Below are positions 1-9,192 of a stretch of 64,000 nucleotides of DNA, in pieces. The stretch's first letter is position 1. Each line of letters starts with the position of its first letter. Both the position numbers and the translations under genes were made by a program. The notes beneath the pieces are model-generated. The model worked only from the letters and a program-made list of their open reading frames with translations, was not told the DNA's origin and ran no database searches. Location: positions 1 to 64,000 of the forward strand of contig JBBDIM010000063.1 in NCBI GenBank assembly GCA_040880405.1, read 5' to 3'. The DNA comes from JBBDIM01 sp040880405. Lineage in GTDB: Bacteria > Planctomycetota > Planctomycetia > Pirellulales > Pirellulaceae.

Positions 1-833
1 TCCACCACCTCGGAATCTTCCGGCATTTGCCGAAAGACGTCGACCATCAATTGCCGCGCCGACTCACCGAATTTCGGTTTATCTCGCTGCAAAACCTCCA
101 AGGCAAGAGGCAGCGATTCCTCGAACTTGCCAGCAGCAGCCAAGGCCTCCGCCAAGGCGAGTTTCTTTTCGCTGCTGTCGGGATCTTCCGCGACGGCGGC
201 TCGGCAGGAATCGAGATCGCCGGCGTCCTCACCCAGCTTCTTCAGTTCCAGGGCAGCCTTGACTCGCTCCGCTTCCGGCTCCAAAAATCCACGCTCCTCC
301 AGCGCGGCGATCCACTTTGCGGCCTCCTCATCCTGGCCATCTTCCAGGAATAGTTCCGCCAGCAAAATCTGAGCGGCGTAGAGTTTGTTATCTTCCGCGA
401 CGATGTCCTGGAGTTTTCCGATTCTCTCGCCGATCGGCATCTCTTTATTGTCCCGCACCTCGGTCAAAATCTTTTCGGCTGGGGAGGGTAATTGCCGCTC
501 AATCCATTGCCGCACGACTTCCGGTGGGGCCATCCCTTGGAAAAAATCGACGAGCTCGCCATCCTTCATCGCGAAGACGGCCGGCACGCTTTGGACGTTG
601 AACTGGGTCGCGATCTCTGGCAACGCCTCGACATTCACCTTCACGAGGGCGAATTGTCCGGCCATTTCGTGGGCGAGTCCCTCCAGAATCGGCATCAACT
701 GCTTGCAGGGTTGACACCAATCGGCCCAAAAGTCGATGACCACCGGCACCTCGCGCGAGCGGTCCAGCACCTCCACTTGAAAGTTCTCGGCAGTTGCTTC
801 CACAATCCAATTCGGGGTGGCATCGTTGGTCAT
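1..833 (-). CDS. Thioredoxin-domain co-chaperone with TPR-like tail (YbbN/CnoX type), partial
   Basis: The reading frame starts at the ATG at 833 and runs off the left edge, with 277 codons visible. Residues 1-105 read as a thioredoxin fold: the active site is WADWCQPCK (C40 and C43), followed by the SVPAV segment with the cis-proline. The remainder is alpha-helical with TPR-like pairs. This matches the YbbN/CnoX group, in which a thioredoxin domain is fused to tetratricopeptide repeats and acts as a cytoplasmic chaperone that protects substrates from oxidation (family knowledge). A GGGAG stretch about 13 nt upstream can serve as ribosome binding site. It is divergent from the peptidase gene at 1140. 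The C-terminus is not in the window. Confidence 0.85.
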   Translation of the reverse strand, partial: MTNDATPNWIVEATAENFQVEVLDRSREVPVVIDFWADWCQPCKQLMPILEGLAHEMAGQFALVKVNVEALPEIATQFNVQSVPAVFAMKDGELVDFFQGMAPPEVVRQWIERQLPSPAEKILTEVRDNKEMPIGERIGKLQDIVAEDNKLYAAQILLAELFLEDGQDEEAAKWIAALEERGFLEPEAERVKAALELKKLGEDAGDLDSCRAAVAEDPDSSEKKLALAEALAAAGKFEESLPLALEVLQRDKPKFGESARQLMVDVFRQMPEDSEVV

Positions 834-1139
834 CTTGTTTCGGTCTCCCGGTTGTTTTCCACTAAAACCTCTTTACGACAGCCATCACTCCGAGTTCGGG
901 CGGCACAGTGAAGGCGATCCCATCCACCATGATACACACTCCCGGCGATAAACAACCGGCGGTTTCCAGCCGACCGTTGTTCGCTTTCTTAGCGTATCGA
1001 GACAAAAAGAACCCTCACCAGGGGACAGCCATTCTTGCAACCGGTGGAAAAATGCCGAGAATCGAGAATCCGAAGCCGGTCAATTGCCCGCGGAATGTCC
1101 GGGCTGCGTTTTGTCCCTCCCATCCCATCTGGAGTTCCG
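834..1139. other. Intergenic region between divergent genes
   Basis: About 300 bases between the divergently transcribed thioredoxin/TPR gene and the M24 peptidase. It must carry both promoters, but I cannot point to convincing -35/-10 pairs. No RNA gene or strong hairpin was seen. Confidence 0.5.
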
Positions 1140-2249
1140 ATGTCGACCGACATGAGTGCAAAATCGAAGTCCCGCCTGAATAAGCTGCGCCGCCAGATCA
1201 AGCAGGAGGGATTCGATAGCTTGCTGGTGACTAACTTCAAGAATGTCACCTACTTAACCGGCTTCACCGGCGACGATAGTTATTTGTTGGTCACTCCGAA
1301 GACGGAGATCCTCCTCAGCGACCCGCGTTACACAACCCAGTTGGAAGAGGAATGCCCCGGCATTACCCTGGAAATTCGGCCGCCGGGAACCTCGATCCTG
1401 GAGAGCGTGGCCAAGACCGCGAAAAAGGCGAAAGTGAAATCGCTCGGTTTCGAGGCGAACACGATGACCGTAGGAACCCATCTCGCGCTCGCCGAAAGGG
1501 TGGGCAATATTGCATTGGTCTCCGCCGGTGGGCTGGTCGAAAATCTTCGCGAAATCAAGGACAAGGATGAAATCGGGCTGATCCGTGAAGCGGTCTCGAT
1601 GGCGGAGAAGGCCTTTTCCGTCCTGAAAGCCAGCTTGCTGCCGCAGCAAACGGAACGGGAAATCGCCGCTAACCTGGAACATGAGATCCGCAAGTATGGC
1701 GGCCGCGGGTGTAGCTTTCCGCCCATTGTCGCGGTCGGGCCCCGGGCGGCACTGCCCCATGCCACACCCGCCGAGGGTCGCATCGAGGAAGCACCCTTCC
1801 TGTTGGTTGACTGGGGTGCCGACTACCAAGGGTACAAAAGCGACATCACGCGGGTCCTGTTTACCGGCAAGGCCCCAGCCAAAATGAAAAAGATTTATCA
1901 GGTCGTCCTCAAGGCCCAACTGGCCGCGATCGAGAAAATCAAGCCGGGCGCCAAAATGTCCGATGTCGATCACGCCGCTCGCAGCGTGATTGCCAAGGCC
2001 GGTTTCGACAAGTATTTCGGGCACGGGCTGGGTCATGGCGTGGGGCTCGATATCCATGAATCTCCTCGGTTAAACGCCCTCTCCGACCGGCCCCTCGAAG
2101 CGGGAATGGTGATTACCATCGAGCCGGGGATCTACTTGCCGGGATTCGGCGGGGTCCGCATCGAGGACGATGTCCTCGTGACCCGCGATGGTCATGAGGT
2201 GTTGAGCGGCGTCCCCAAGGAGTTCGAAGAGACCCAAGTCGGTGGGTAA
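1140..2249 (+). CDS. Xaa-Pro aminopeptidase (M24B metallopeptidase)
   Basis: A 369-residue cytoplasmic peptidase predicted to remove N-terminal residues next to proline. The N-terminal part (about residues 10-135) is the creatinase-like domain. The C-terminal pita-bread domain shows the metal ligands in order: Asp in LLVDWGAD, Asp in YKSDITR, His in GHGLGHGVGLDIHE, Glu in ITIEPGIY and Glu in VRIEDD. I chose the ATG at 1140 because GGAG lies just upstream of it and homologues start near here; the frame stays open for 35 more codons upstream, without family support. A weak hairpin terminator follows. Substrate preference (aminopeptidase P or prolidase) cannot be told from the sequence. Confidence 0.9.
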   Translation: MSTDMSAKSKSRLNKLRRQIKQEGFDSLLVTNFKNVTYLTGFTGDDSYLLVTPKTEILLSDPRYTTQLEEECPGITLEIRPPGTSILESVAKTAKKAKVKSLGFEANTMTVGTHLALAERVGNIALVSAGGLVENLREIKDKDEIGLIREAVSMAEKAFSVLKASLLPQQTEREIAANLEHEIRKYGGRGCSFPPIVAVGPRAALPHATPAEGRIEEAPFLLVDWGADYQGYKSDITRVLFTGKAPAKMKKIYQVVLKAQLAAIEKIKPGAKMSDVDHAARSVIAKAGFDKYFGHGLGHGVGLDIHESPRLNALSDRPLEAGMVITIEPGIYLPGFGGVRIEDDVLVTRDGHEVLSGVPKEFEETQVGG

Positions 2250-2271
2250 GAGGCCGTTAGCCATCTGGACG

Positions 2272-2304
2272 AACCCCTAAGCTTTGCTTTACGCTTAGGG
2301 GTTT
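2272..2304 (+). terminator. Hairpin after the M24 peptidase gene
   Basis: An 11-bp stem (AACCCCTAAGC with GCTTAGGGGTT) and an 11-base loop lie 22 bases past the stop codon. The 3' T-run is only GTTT, so it is a weak or partial intrinsic terminator. Confidence 0.55.
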
Positions 2305-2410
2305 ACCCGGAAAACGAATCGATTGACTATGGCGATCTCCCGCTGGACATCGCCTGTCCGTCGACGCCCCCGTTTTATTAATACTGGCAGATCCTCGTTG
2401 GAGACGACGA

Positions 2411-2914
2411 ATGACGGATTCCGAACCGCTGCAGGGCTCCGAACCCTCTCAGGGCACTGTGTTCAATGTTGAGAAAATCCGCGCCCTGATTGAGTTAATG
2501 AAGGACCATGACCTGTCCGAACTCGATTTGCGGGAAGGCGAACAGAAGATTCAGTTGAAACGGGGTTCGCAAGCTCCGCTGTATCAGCCGGTCGCTCCAG
2601 CGGCCGCTCCTGTGGCTCAGGTGCCTTCCGCCCCTGCCGCTGCGGCACCCGCTGCTGCTTCGGAGGACCACTTAATTCCGATCAAGAGCCCCATGGTTGG
2701 CACGTTTTACGCAAGGCCAAAACCGGACACGGAGAATTTCGTCCGCACCGGAGAGTCGATCAGCGAGGATACCGTCGTTTGCATTATCGAAGCGATGAAG
2801 GTATTCAACGACATCAAGGCGGAAATCTCCGGCAAGGTCGTCAAGATGCTGGTTAAAAACGAAGACGCTGTCGAATATGGACAGACGTTGTTTTTGATCG
2901 ATCCTCAAGGCTAA
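2411..2914 (+). CDS. accB: Biotin carboxyl carrier protein of acetyl-CoA carboxylase
   Basis: A 167-residue carrier that holds biotin for acetyl-CoA carboxylase in the first step of fatty acid synthesis. The N-terminal helical part (FNVEKIRALIELMKDHDLSE) is typical of AccB. An Ala/Pro-rich linker follows at about residues 57-85, then the biotinyl domain. The biotin lysine sits in the EAMKVFND motif, a variant of the common EAMKxxN form. Length is normal. accC follows after 52 bases, probably in one operon. Confidence 0.95.
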   Translation: MTDSEPLQGSEPSQGTVFNVEKIRALIELMKDHDLSELDLREGEQKIQLKRGSQAPLYQPVAPAAAPVAQVPSAPAAAAPAAASEDHLIPIKSPMVGTFYARPKPDTENFVRTGESISEDTVVCIIEAMKVFNDIKAEISGKVVKMLVKNEDAVEYGQTLFLIDPQG

Positions 2915-2966
2915 TTTCACTCGCTAGGCGGCGGAAAATACGCTGTCGGCCGGATCCACTTCCATT

Positions 2967-4310
2967 ATGTACAACCGAATTCTGGTAGCGAACCGCGGCG
3001 AGATCGCCCTACGAATCATCCGCGCCTGCAAAGAGTTAGGAATCGAGACGGTCGCTATCTTCAGCGAGGCGGACCGGGGTGCCGACTACCTTCGTTTGGC
3101 GGACGAGGCGTATTGTGTTGGCCCGGCCAAGAGTTCTCAAAGTTACCTCAAAATCGACCGCGTGATCAGCGCGGCCGAAGTGGGTAATGTCGAGGCGATC
3201 CACCCCGGCTATGGCTTCCTGGCCGAAAACGCGGAGTTCAACGAGATCTGCCGCAGTTGCAACATCGATTTCATCGGTCCTACGCCGGAGGCGATGTTCC
3301 GCCTGGGTGATAAGAACACGGCCCGGTCGATGGCTCGGGAAGCGGGCGTGCCGGTCGTGCCTGGTTCGGAGGGCCTAATCGAGGACGACGAGGCGGCAAT
3401 GGCTACCGCCCACGAGATCGGTTTTCCGGTGTTGATCAAGGCCACCGCCGGTGGTGGCGGCAAAGGGATGCGAGTGGCCGCCAATGACTTGGTCCTCAAG
3501 ACCGCCCTGCAACAGGCCAAGCAAGAGGCCCAGGCCTCGTTTGGCAATGCCGGCGTGTACGTCGAAAAATACATCGAACACCCGCGGCATGTCGAAGTGC
3601 AGGTCATCGCCGATCATCACGGCAATGTCGTTCACCTGTACGAACGAGAATGCTCGACCCAGCGGCGGCACCAGAAGCTGATTGAAGAGAGCCCAGCGGC
3701 CAACCTGTCCCCGGAAACTCGGGACGCAATCTGCGCGGCCGCGGTTCGGATGATTCAGGGTGCCGATTACCACAACGCCGGAACGGTCGAGTTCATCGTC
3801 GACAAGGACGAGAACTTTTACTTTATTGAGGTAAACGCCCGGATTCAGGTGGAGCACTGCGTGACCGAGATGGTCACCGGGGTCGACCTGATTCAGGCTC
3901 AAATCCGCGTCGCCTCCGGCGAGCCGCTCCCGTTCACTCAGGATGACATCCAACTTCGTGGGGCGGCCATCGAATGCCGGATCAACGCGGAGGATCCTGA
4001 CCGGAACTTCATGCCATGCCCAGGCACTATCCAACAACTGGTGACTCCCGGCGGTTTAGGCGTGCGGTTCGATTCCCATGTGATTTCCGGCTACACGGTT
4101 CCGCCTCACTACGACTCCATGATCGGCAAGCTGATCGTCCACCGTCCGACCCGGGCTGAAGCGATTCGCTGTATGCTGAGGGCGCTGGAGGAACTGCGGA
4201 CCGATGGCATCAACACCACCGCCTCGTTCCACAAAAAAGTGCTGAATCACTCGACCTTTGCCGAGGGCAAGATTGATACCACCTTCGTCGAGCGAACTTG
4301 GTTTTCATGA
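2967..4310 (+). CDS. accC: Biotin carboxylase subunit of acetyl-CoA carboxylase
   Basis: A 447-residue ATP-grasp enzyme that carboxylates the biotin on AccB using ATP and bicarbonate. It begins with the invariant MYNRILVANRGEIALR. The ATP-binding glycine-rich loop is KATAGGGGKGMR. Catalytic residues are seen in HVEVQVIAD, ERECSTQRRHQK and EVNARIQVEHCVTE. Length is normal for AccC. The last 55 bases around its stop are repeated exactly after the run of Ns, which I read as a scaffold artefact rather than a gene duplication. Confidence 0.97.
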   Translation: MYNRILVANRGEIALRIIRACKELGIETVAIFSEADRGADYLRLADEAYCVGPAKSSQSYLKIDRVISAAEVGNVEAIHPGYGFLAENAEFNEICRSCNIDFIGPTPEAMFRLGDKNTARSMAREAGVPVVPGSEGLIEDDEAAMATAHEIGFPVLIKATAGGGGKGMRVAANDLVLKTALQQAKQEAQASFGNAGVYVEKYIEHPRHVEVQVIADHHGNVVHLYERECSTQRRHQKLIEESPAANLSPETRDAICAAAVRMIQGADYHNAGTVEFIVDKDENFYFIEVNARIQVEHCVTEMVTGVDLIQAQIRVASGEPLPFTQDDIQLRGAAIECRINAEDPDRNFMPCPGTIQQLVTPGGLGVRFDSHVISGYTVPPHYDSMIGKLIVHRPTRAEAIRCMLRALEELRTDGINTTASFHKKVLNHSTFAEGKIDTTFVERTWFS

Positions 4311-4466
4311 GNNNNNNNNNNNNNNNNNNNNNNNNNNNNNNNNNNNNNNNNNNNNNNNNNNNNNNNNNNNNNNNNNNNNNNNNNNNNNNNNNNNNNNNNN
4401 NNNNNNNNNNNTTTGCCGAGGGCAAGATTGATACCACCTTCGTCGAGCGAACTTGGTTTTCATGAG
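4257..4466. other. Scaffold gap with identical 55-nt flanks
   Basis: Positions 4312-4411 are exactly 100 Ns. The 55 bases before the gap (4257-4311, the end of accC) are identical to the 55 bases after it (4412-4466). This is what is seen when two contig ends sharing one k-mer overlap are scaffolded without being merged, so the true sequence may have no gap and only one copy. Coordinates downstream may be about 155 bases too high. Confidence 0.9.
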
Positions 4467-4611
4467 TTGCAAAGGTTGTCAGTAAGCTAAATCCTTCTAC
4501 AATCAGCGGTTTGATTGGATTGCAGTAGAAGATACCGATTTGCCCGCTCACCGCTCGAATTGGTCGCCTGCCTTACGATTTCATCTCCCCGTCACGTTTG
4601 GAATAAGCAAG

Positions 4612-5907
4612 ATGGCCAACACCCTGTCCCGTCCGAAGCAATCCCCCCACAACTTCCAACGCGTCGCGATCTTGTTCGCTGGTGGTCCGGCCCCGGCAGC
4701 CAATGCCGTGATCTCGACCGCCGCGGTCTCGTTTCTCCGCAACGGAATCGAAGTTGTGGGCGTGATGAATGGCTACTCGAATCTGATGCAGTTCAGTGAT
4801 GAGCGGCCGATGGAAGAGGACCGGGACTACATCATTCTCGATCACGAGGCACTTAGCCGCACGCGTAATCGGCAGGGGATCATCATCGGGACCGCCCGCG
4901 CCAACCCCGGCAAGCAAGTCACCAAACCGGAAGATCTTCAGGACGCCGAAAAAGCCCAACCCCTCAAAACGGTTTATGAGGCCCTCAGTTCGCTGGGCGT
5001 CGACGCGTTGATCTCGATCGGTGGAGATGACACCCTCAAAACGGCCAACAAGTTCAAGCTGTATCAAGATGGCCTGCCCGAGGGGAGCAAAAAAATCCCG
5101 GTCGTACATCTGCCCAAGACGATCGACAACGACTACATGGGGATCGACTTCACCTTCGGTTACTTCACCGCGGTCGACTTCATCGGCACCGAGATTCGCA
5201 ACCTGCTGTACGATGGCGAAGCCTCGAAATCGTACTTCCTGGCCGAAGCGATGGGCCGCAGTGCTGGCTGGTTGGCCTATGGGGCGGCGATCGCCGGCGA
5301 AGCTAGTTTGGTGATCAGCGTCGAAGACATCACCGGCGACTATGTCGCGCGGGAAGTCGAGATCGATGGCAAACTCCGCAAGATCATGAATGTGGAAAAG
5401 GTGATCGATCGGATTGTTAAGACGATGCTGGCCCGCGAAGCGGAGGGGAAGCAGTTCGGGGTACTCGTGATGGCGGAGGGCTTGGCGGAAATGCTGCCGG
5501 AAGAATACCTGGAAGGGATTCCCCGCGACGACCATGGCCATATCGCGATCTCGGACGTCAATCTCGGTCAGCGCTTCTCAAAATGGATCATGAAGGCGTA
5601 CGAACAGAAAACCGGCCGTAAGCGGAAAGTGACCGGCGTGCAGCTCGGCTATGAAGCCCGGTGTACCAGGCCTTCCGCGTTCGACGTGATGCTCGGCAGC
5701 CAGCTTGGCGTGGGTGCCTATCGCGCCCTGGTCGAGGAAAACCTCAACGGCGTGATGGTTTCGCTCACCGGCCAGCTTAATTTGCACTATGTGAACTTTG
5801 AGGAATTGGTCGATCCCAAAACCTTGGTCACCGTGGTCCGCTACATCCCGGTGGGCAGCGATTTCCACAAGCTGGCGCGGTTCCTGGAAACCTACATTAA
5901 CGACTAG
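4612..5907 (+). CDS. pfp: PPi-dependent 6-phosphofructokinase
   Basis: A 431-residue phosphofructokinase that phosphorylates fructose 6-phosphate. Two positions mark it as pyrophosphate-dependent: the phosphate loop reads GGDDT (Asp replaces the Gly of ATP enzymes), and the catalytic segment reads PKTIDND (Lys replaces the Gly of PGTIDND). The substrate motif MGRSAG is present. PPi-PFK is reversible and can serve glycolysis or gluconeogenesis (family knowledge). I chose the ATG at 4612, because the frame upstream has no conserved residues. The N gap lies in the upstream region, so its promoter cannot be judged. A nested inverted repeat follows the stop codon. Confidence 0.93.
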   Translation: MANTLSRPKQSPHNFQRVAILFAGGPAPAANAVISTAAVSFLRNGIEVVGVMNGYSNLMQFSDERPMEEDRDYIILDHEALSRTRNRQGIIIGTARANPGKQVTKPEDLQDAEKAQPLKTVYEALSSLGVDALISIGGDDTLKTANKFKLYQDGLPEGSKKIPVVHLPKTIDNDYMGIDFTFGYFTAVDFIGTEIRNLLYDGEASKSYFLAEAMGRSAGWLAYGAAIAGEASLVISVEDITGDYVAREVEIDGKLRKIMNVEKVIDRIVKTMLAREAEGKQFGVLVMAEGLAEMLPEEYLEGIPRDDHGHIAISDVNLGQRFSKWIMKAYEQKTGRKRKVTGVQLGYEARCTRPSAFDVMLGSQLGVGAYRALVEENLNGVMVSLTGQLNLHYVNFEELVDPKTLVTVVRYIPVGSDFHKLARFLETYIND

Positions 5908-5986
5908 AGCGGCGGGGTTTATCCCCGCCGGAATTGTTCACGTAAAATCGCGACGCTTGGAACGGCGGGGATAAACCCCGCCGCTC
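5907..5986. repeat. Nested inverted repeat between pfp and hisB
   Basis: Two 24-base arms (5907-5930 and 5963-5986) are perfect reverse complements across a 32-base loop. Each arm is also a hairpin by itself, CGGCGGGG and CCCCGCCG around a 5-base AT loop. It lies between the convergent pfp and hisB genes and could work as a two-way terminator or be a REP-like dispersed repeat. No T-run follows. Confidence 0.7.
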
Positions 5987-6048
5987 ACCGAGAGTTCTAC
6001 AATACCCACTCGTTGTGACAAGTTAGGGCGAAAGCGCGAGGACGCGGC

Positions 6049-6642
6049 CTATTGCCCCAAGGTCCCTTTGGTGCTGGGGATACCGGTCATGCGGGGATCC
6101 AACTCCACCGCTTCGCGGAGGGATCTGGCCGCGGCTTTGAAGATCGCTTCGCTGATGTGGTGATTGTTGCGACCATAGTGCAGGTTCACATGCAGGTTAC
6201 AGAGGGCGTTGGCGGCGAGGGCCTGCCAAAAATCTTCGACCAATTCCGTGTCGAACTCGCCAATCTTCGGAGCGGAAAACGGAGCGTTGAATACCAGGTA
6301 GTAGCGGCCACTCAGGTCGAAGGTCACGCTGCACAAGGTCTCTTCCATGGGCAGCGTGAAATGACCATACCGGCGGATTCCGCGTTTATCTCCCAAGGCC
6401 TGACGGATTGCCATCCCGAGACATATCCCCACATCTTCCACCGTGTGGTGTTGGTCGACCTTTAAATCTCCCTCGGCTTGAATCGCGAGATCAAAAGCGC
6501 CATGTCGGGTAAACAGCTCCAGCATGTGATCGAAAAACCCGACGCCGGTCGAGCCGGAAAACTGGCCGGTGCCATCCAGGGTGAACTTGAGCTGGATCTG
6601 CGTTTCGGCCGTATTGCGTTTGATGGTTGCCGCGCGCGTCAT
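6049..6642 (-). CDS. hisB: Imidazoleglycerol-phosphate dehydratase
   Basis: A 197-residue enzyme of histidine biosynthesis that dehydrates imidazoleglycerol phosphate to imidazole acetol phosphate. The metal-binding motifs are FFDHMLE, DQHHTVEDVGI, GRNNHHISEA and the conserved PMEETL segment. It is the monofunctional form without the N-terminal phosphatase of enteric HisB. I chose MTRAATIKRNTAET as the start; the frame is open 16 codons more upstream but those overlap hisC. It starts 8 bases after the hisC stop, so it is the last gene of a hisD-hisC-hisB operon. Confidence 0.95.
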   Translation of the reverse strand: MTRAATIKRNTAETQIQLKFTLDGTGQFSGSTGVGFFDHMLELFTRHGAFDLAIQAEGDLKVDQHHTVEDVGICLGMAIRQALGDKRGIRRYGHFTLPMEETLCSVTFDLSGRYYLVFNAPFSAPKIGEFDTELVEDFWQALAANALCNLHVNLHYGRNNHHISEAIFKAAARSLREAVELDPRMTGIPSTKGTLGQ

Positions 6643-6650
6643 AGGTTCTT

Positions 6651-7706
6651 TCACTCGTTGTCGAGGTAGCGCTGAATCAGGTCCAAACAAATATCGGCCT
6701 GAGCGTCCGTACCGACCGAAATCCGCAATCCCTCGGTAATTTCAGGATAAACCATATATCTGATCAAAACATGGTTCTGCTTCAGGAATTCATAAATAGG
6801 TTTGAGTTTCCGTTTTGTATCGGTTGCCCAGACAAAATTCGCCTGCGAATCGGTTACCTGGAACCCCATTTCCCGTAGCCGGCCAATCATTCGCGTACGC
6901 GTGGCGATGATCTTCGCGCGGTTTTCAAGCAGCCATTTCTGGTCGTCGATCGCCGCGACCGCCCCGGCCAACGAAAGGCTATCGCAGTTGTACGAATCCT
7001 TAACCTTGTTGAGCTGAGCGATCATCTGGGGCTGCGCCACGAGAAATCCAAACCGTAGCCCGGCCAGTCCATACGACTTGCTCATGGTCCGTGAGACCAT
7101 GATCTTATCGCACTGTCTCACCAAATCGATGCAGTTCTCTTCCGCGAAATCGACATACGCCTCGTCCACCAACAAAGGGCAGGGGAGGGCCTTGGCGATG
7201 CGGAGGATCTCTTGCTTGGGGACGACCGTCCCGGAAGGACTATTGGGGTTGGGCAAAAACGCGATCTTCAAATTGGTACCGGCGGTGACGAATTCCGGCG
7301 GGAGGCTCCAATCGTCGTTGAACTGGATCTCTTCGCTATCGGCTCCCTGAATCTCGGCCAAGGTTTTGTAGAGAACATAGCTGGGAGTCGGCAGCCGCAG
7401 CCATTGCCCTTGCCCGACAAAGGCCCGAGTGAGGATGGTCAGGATGTCATCGCTACCGTTGCCGCACAGGATCCAATCGGGCTGGACCCCTAACACTTCG
7501 GCGGCCCGCATCCGAAACGCGGTGCCGTGCGGATCGGGGTACTTTTCCAGTCCTTGCTCCACGCGTTGGATGATCGCCTGACCCACCGCCGGCGAGGCAG
7601 GGTAGGGGTTCTCGTTGGTGTTGAGCTTGATGAACTTTCCACCCTGGGGCTGTTCACCGGGAACATAGCCGCGGATCGCCTCGATCTCTGGTCGAAAATA
7701 GCCCAT
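6651..7706 (-). CDS. hisC: Histidinol-phosphate aminotransferase
   Basis: A 351-residue PLP enzyme of fold type I that makes histidinol phosphate from imidazole acetol phosphate and glutamate. Seen are KLNTNENPYP near the N-terminus, LLVDEAYVDF, and the PLP lysine in SRTMSKSYGLAGLRFG. The ATG at 7706 (MGYFRPEIEAIRGYVPGEQ) fits the family; a TTG at 7751 next to the hisD stop would give a longer form without conserved residues. No clear Shine-Dalgarno precedes the ATG, so translation may be coupled to hisD. Confidence 0.93.
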   Translation of the reverse strand: MGYFRPEIEAIRGYVPGEQPQGGKFIKLNTNENPYPASPAVGQAIIQRVEQGLEKYPDPHGTAFRMRAAEVLGVQPDWILCGNGSDDILTILTRAFVGQGQWLRLPTPSYVLYKTLAEIQGADSEEIQFNDDWSLPPEFVTAGTNLKIAFLPNPNSPSGTVVPKQEILRIAKALPCPLLVDEAYVDFAEENCIDLVRQCDKIMVSRTMSKSYGLAGLRFGFLVAQPQMIAQLNKVKDSYNCDSLSLAGAVAAIDDQKWLLENRAKIIATRTRMIGRLREMGFQVTDSQANFVWATDTKRKLKPIYEFLKQNHVLIRYMVYPEITEGLRISVGTDAQADICLDLIQRYLDNE

Positions 7707-7751
7707 GGTTTGGTTCGCTAACAATCGTTGGAGGGAGGTGAACGCTAACAA

Positions 7752-9110
7752 CTACGGAGCATCGGAAACGCGGATTTCGACACTTCGGCGGTGGGCAGTG
7801 AGCCCTTCCTTGTCCGCCAACGTGGTCACCAGCGGGGCGATGTGCCGGATGGCGGCTTCGGAAAAATGAATCACGCTCCGCGACCGCAAAAAGTCGTTGG
7901 CCGAAAGACCGCTCGCCCAATGCGCCGTGCCTCCGGTGGGTAACACATGGGAAGGCCCCGCGGCGTAGTCTCCCAAGGCGACCGGTGTGAAGTTGCCCAG
8001 GAAGGTTGCCCCGGCGGTCAGGATTTGATCCGCCAAACTTTCGGCGTTTTCCGTGGCGATGTGCAGATGTTCCGGGGCTAGATCATTGGTGATCCGGCAG
8101 GCCTCCTCGGCATCCTTGACTTGAATCAACGCGCCAAACGCCTCCAGGCTTTGCACGGTCAATTCGCTTCGTTCCAAGCGAGCCACCTGGACCTCTAGCT
8201 CCGCGACGATTTTCTCGATCAGCGTCCCATCCCAGGCAATCAATATACTCGCCCCAGGGGAGTGCTCCGCTTGAGCCAGCAGGTCGGCTGCCACATACGC
8301 CGGATTGGCCGTGTGGTCCGCGATCACAATCACCTCGCTCGGGCCAGCAATCGAATCGATGTCGACCTCTCCGAAGACCTGCTTTTTCGCCAGCGCGACA
8401 AACAGATTGCCTGGGCCGACGATCTTCTCGACCTTCGGAATCCCTTCCACGCCATAAGCCAGCGCGGCGACCCCTTGGGCCCCGCCGACCCGGTAAACCT
8501 CGGTCACGCCGATCTCGTGGCAAGTCGCTAGTAAGTCGGTGTTGTAGGAACCAAACGGCGTGGGAGGGGCAATCACCGCCAGTTCTCGCACTCCGGCCGC
8601 TTGGGCGGGAATCGCCGTCATGAGGACGGTCGACGGATAGGCGGCAGCACCACCGGGCACGCAAATTCCAATTCGTTTGAGAGGAGCATAACGATGCCGC
8701 AGGGATCCACCTTCCGGCACGTCGACTTCCACATCCTGATGCAAAATCGCCGTCTGGAACCGGAGGATGTTTTCGCGGATCTCGCGGATGGTTTGCAGGA
8801 ACGCCGGATCCGCCGCGGCATGGGCAGCGGCAAGCTCTTCGGCCGGCACGCGGATCGTTTCGGCGGTAAGCTGCTTTCCATCGAGCTTTTCGCCATACCG
8901 CAGCACCGCGGCGAGCCCCTCGGATTGGACATCGTGGCAAATCCGCTCGACCACCTGCTGGGGTGTCAAAGGCTCGCCAAACACAGCGACGGTCCGCTTC
9001 ATCCCCGCTTCGCTGACGACGTTGCCTTGGGGGCTCAGTTGATCCCGCAGGGCCTGCAAACGTGCGGCCACGTCGTCTCGCTGGGTATCGATCCGCGTAA
9101 TCTTCAACAT
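7752..9110 (-). CDS. hisD: Histidinol dehydrogenase
   Basis: A 452-residue NAD- and zinc-dependent enzyme catalysing the last two steps of histidine synthesis. The signature region includes VPGGAAAYPSTVLM, the zinc and substrate residues near GPSEVIVIADH, AQAEHSPGAS and APEHLHI, and the C-terminal GPSHVLPTGGTA. Length is normal. It is the first gene of the hisDCB cluster and probably carries the operon promoter in the short gap after rlmKL. GTGAG just upstream of the ATG is a plausible ribosome binding site. Confidence 0.96.
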   Translation of the reverse strand: MLKITRIDTQRDDVAARLQALRDQLSPQGNVVSEAGMKRTVAVFGEPLTPQQVVERICHDVQSEGLAAVLRYGEKLDGKQLTAETIRVPAEELAAAHAAADPAFLQTIREIRENILRFQTAILHQDVEVDVPEGGSLRHRYAPLKRIGICVPGGAAAYPSTVLMTAIPAQAAGVRELAVIAPPTPFGSYNTDLLATCHEIGVTEVYRVGGAQGVAALAYGVEGIPKVEKIVGPGNLFVALAKKQVFGEVDIDSIAGPSEVIVIADHTANPAYVAADLLAQAEHSPGASILIAWDGTLIEKIVAELEVQVARLERSELTVQSLEAFGALIQVKDAEEACRITNDLAPEHLHIATENAESLADQILTAGATFLGNFTPVALGDYAAGPSHVLPTGGTAHWASGLSANDFLRSRSVIHFSEAAIRHIAPLVTTLADKEGLTAHRRSVEIRVSDAP

Positions 9111-9192
9111 TCGCTCACTTATCGATTCGGGCTCACGGTTCTCGCTCAGCTACCCATTGTGAAACGGATCGGGCCGCTGCGGAAGGGGCACT

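Noticed and set aside
1254..2057. Long minus-strand open frame opposite the M24 peptidase
   Set aside because: Antisense shadow of a well-supported gene; no recognisable domain.
4412..4466. Partial second copy of accC
   Set aside because: Only the 55 bases shared with the gap's other flank; explained by scaffolding.
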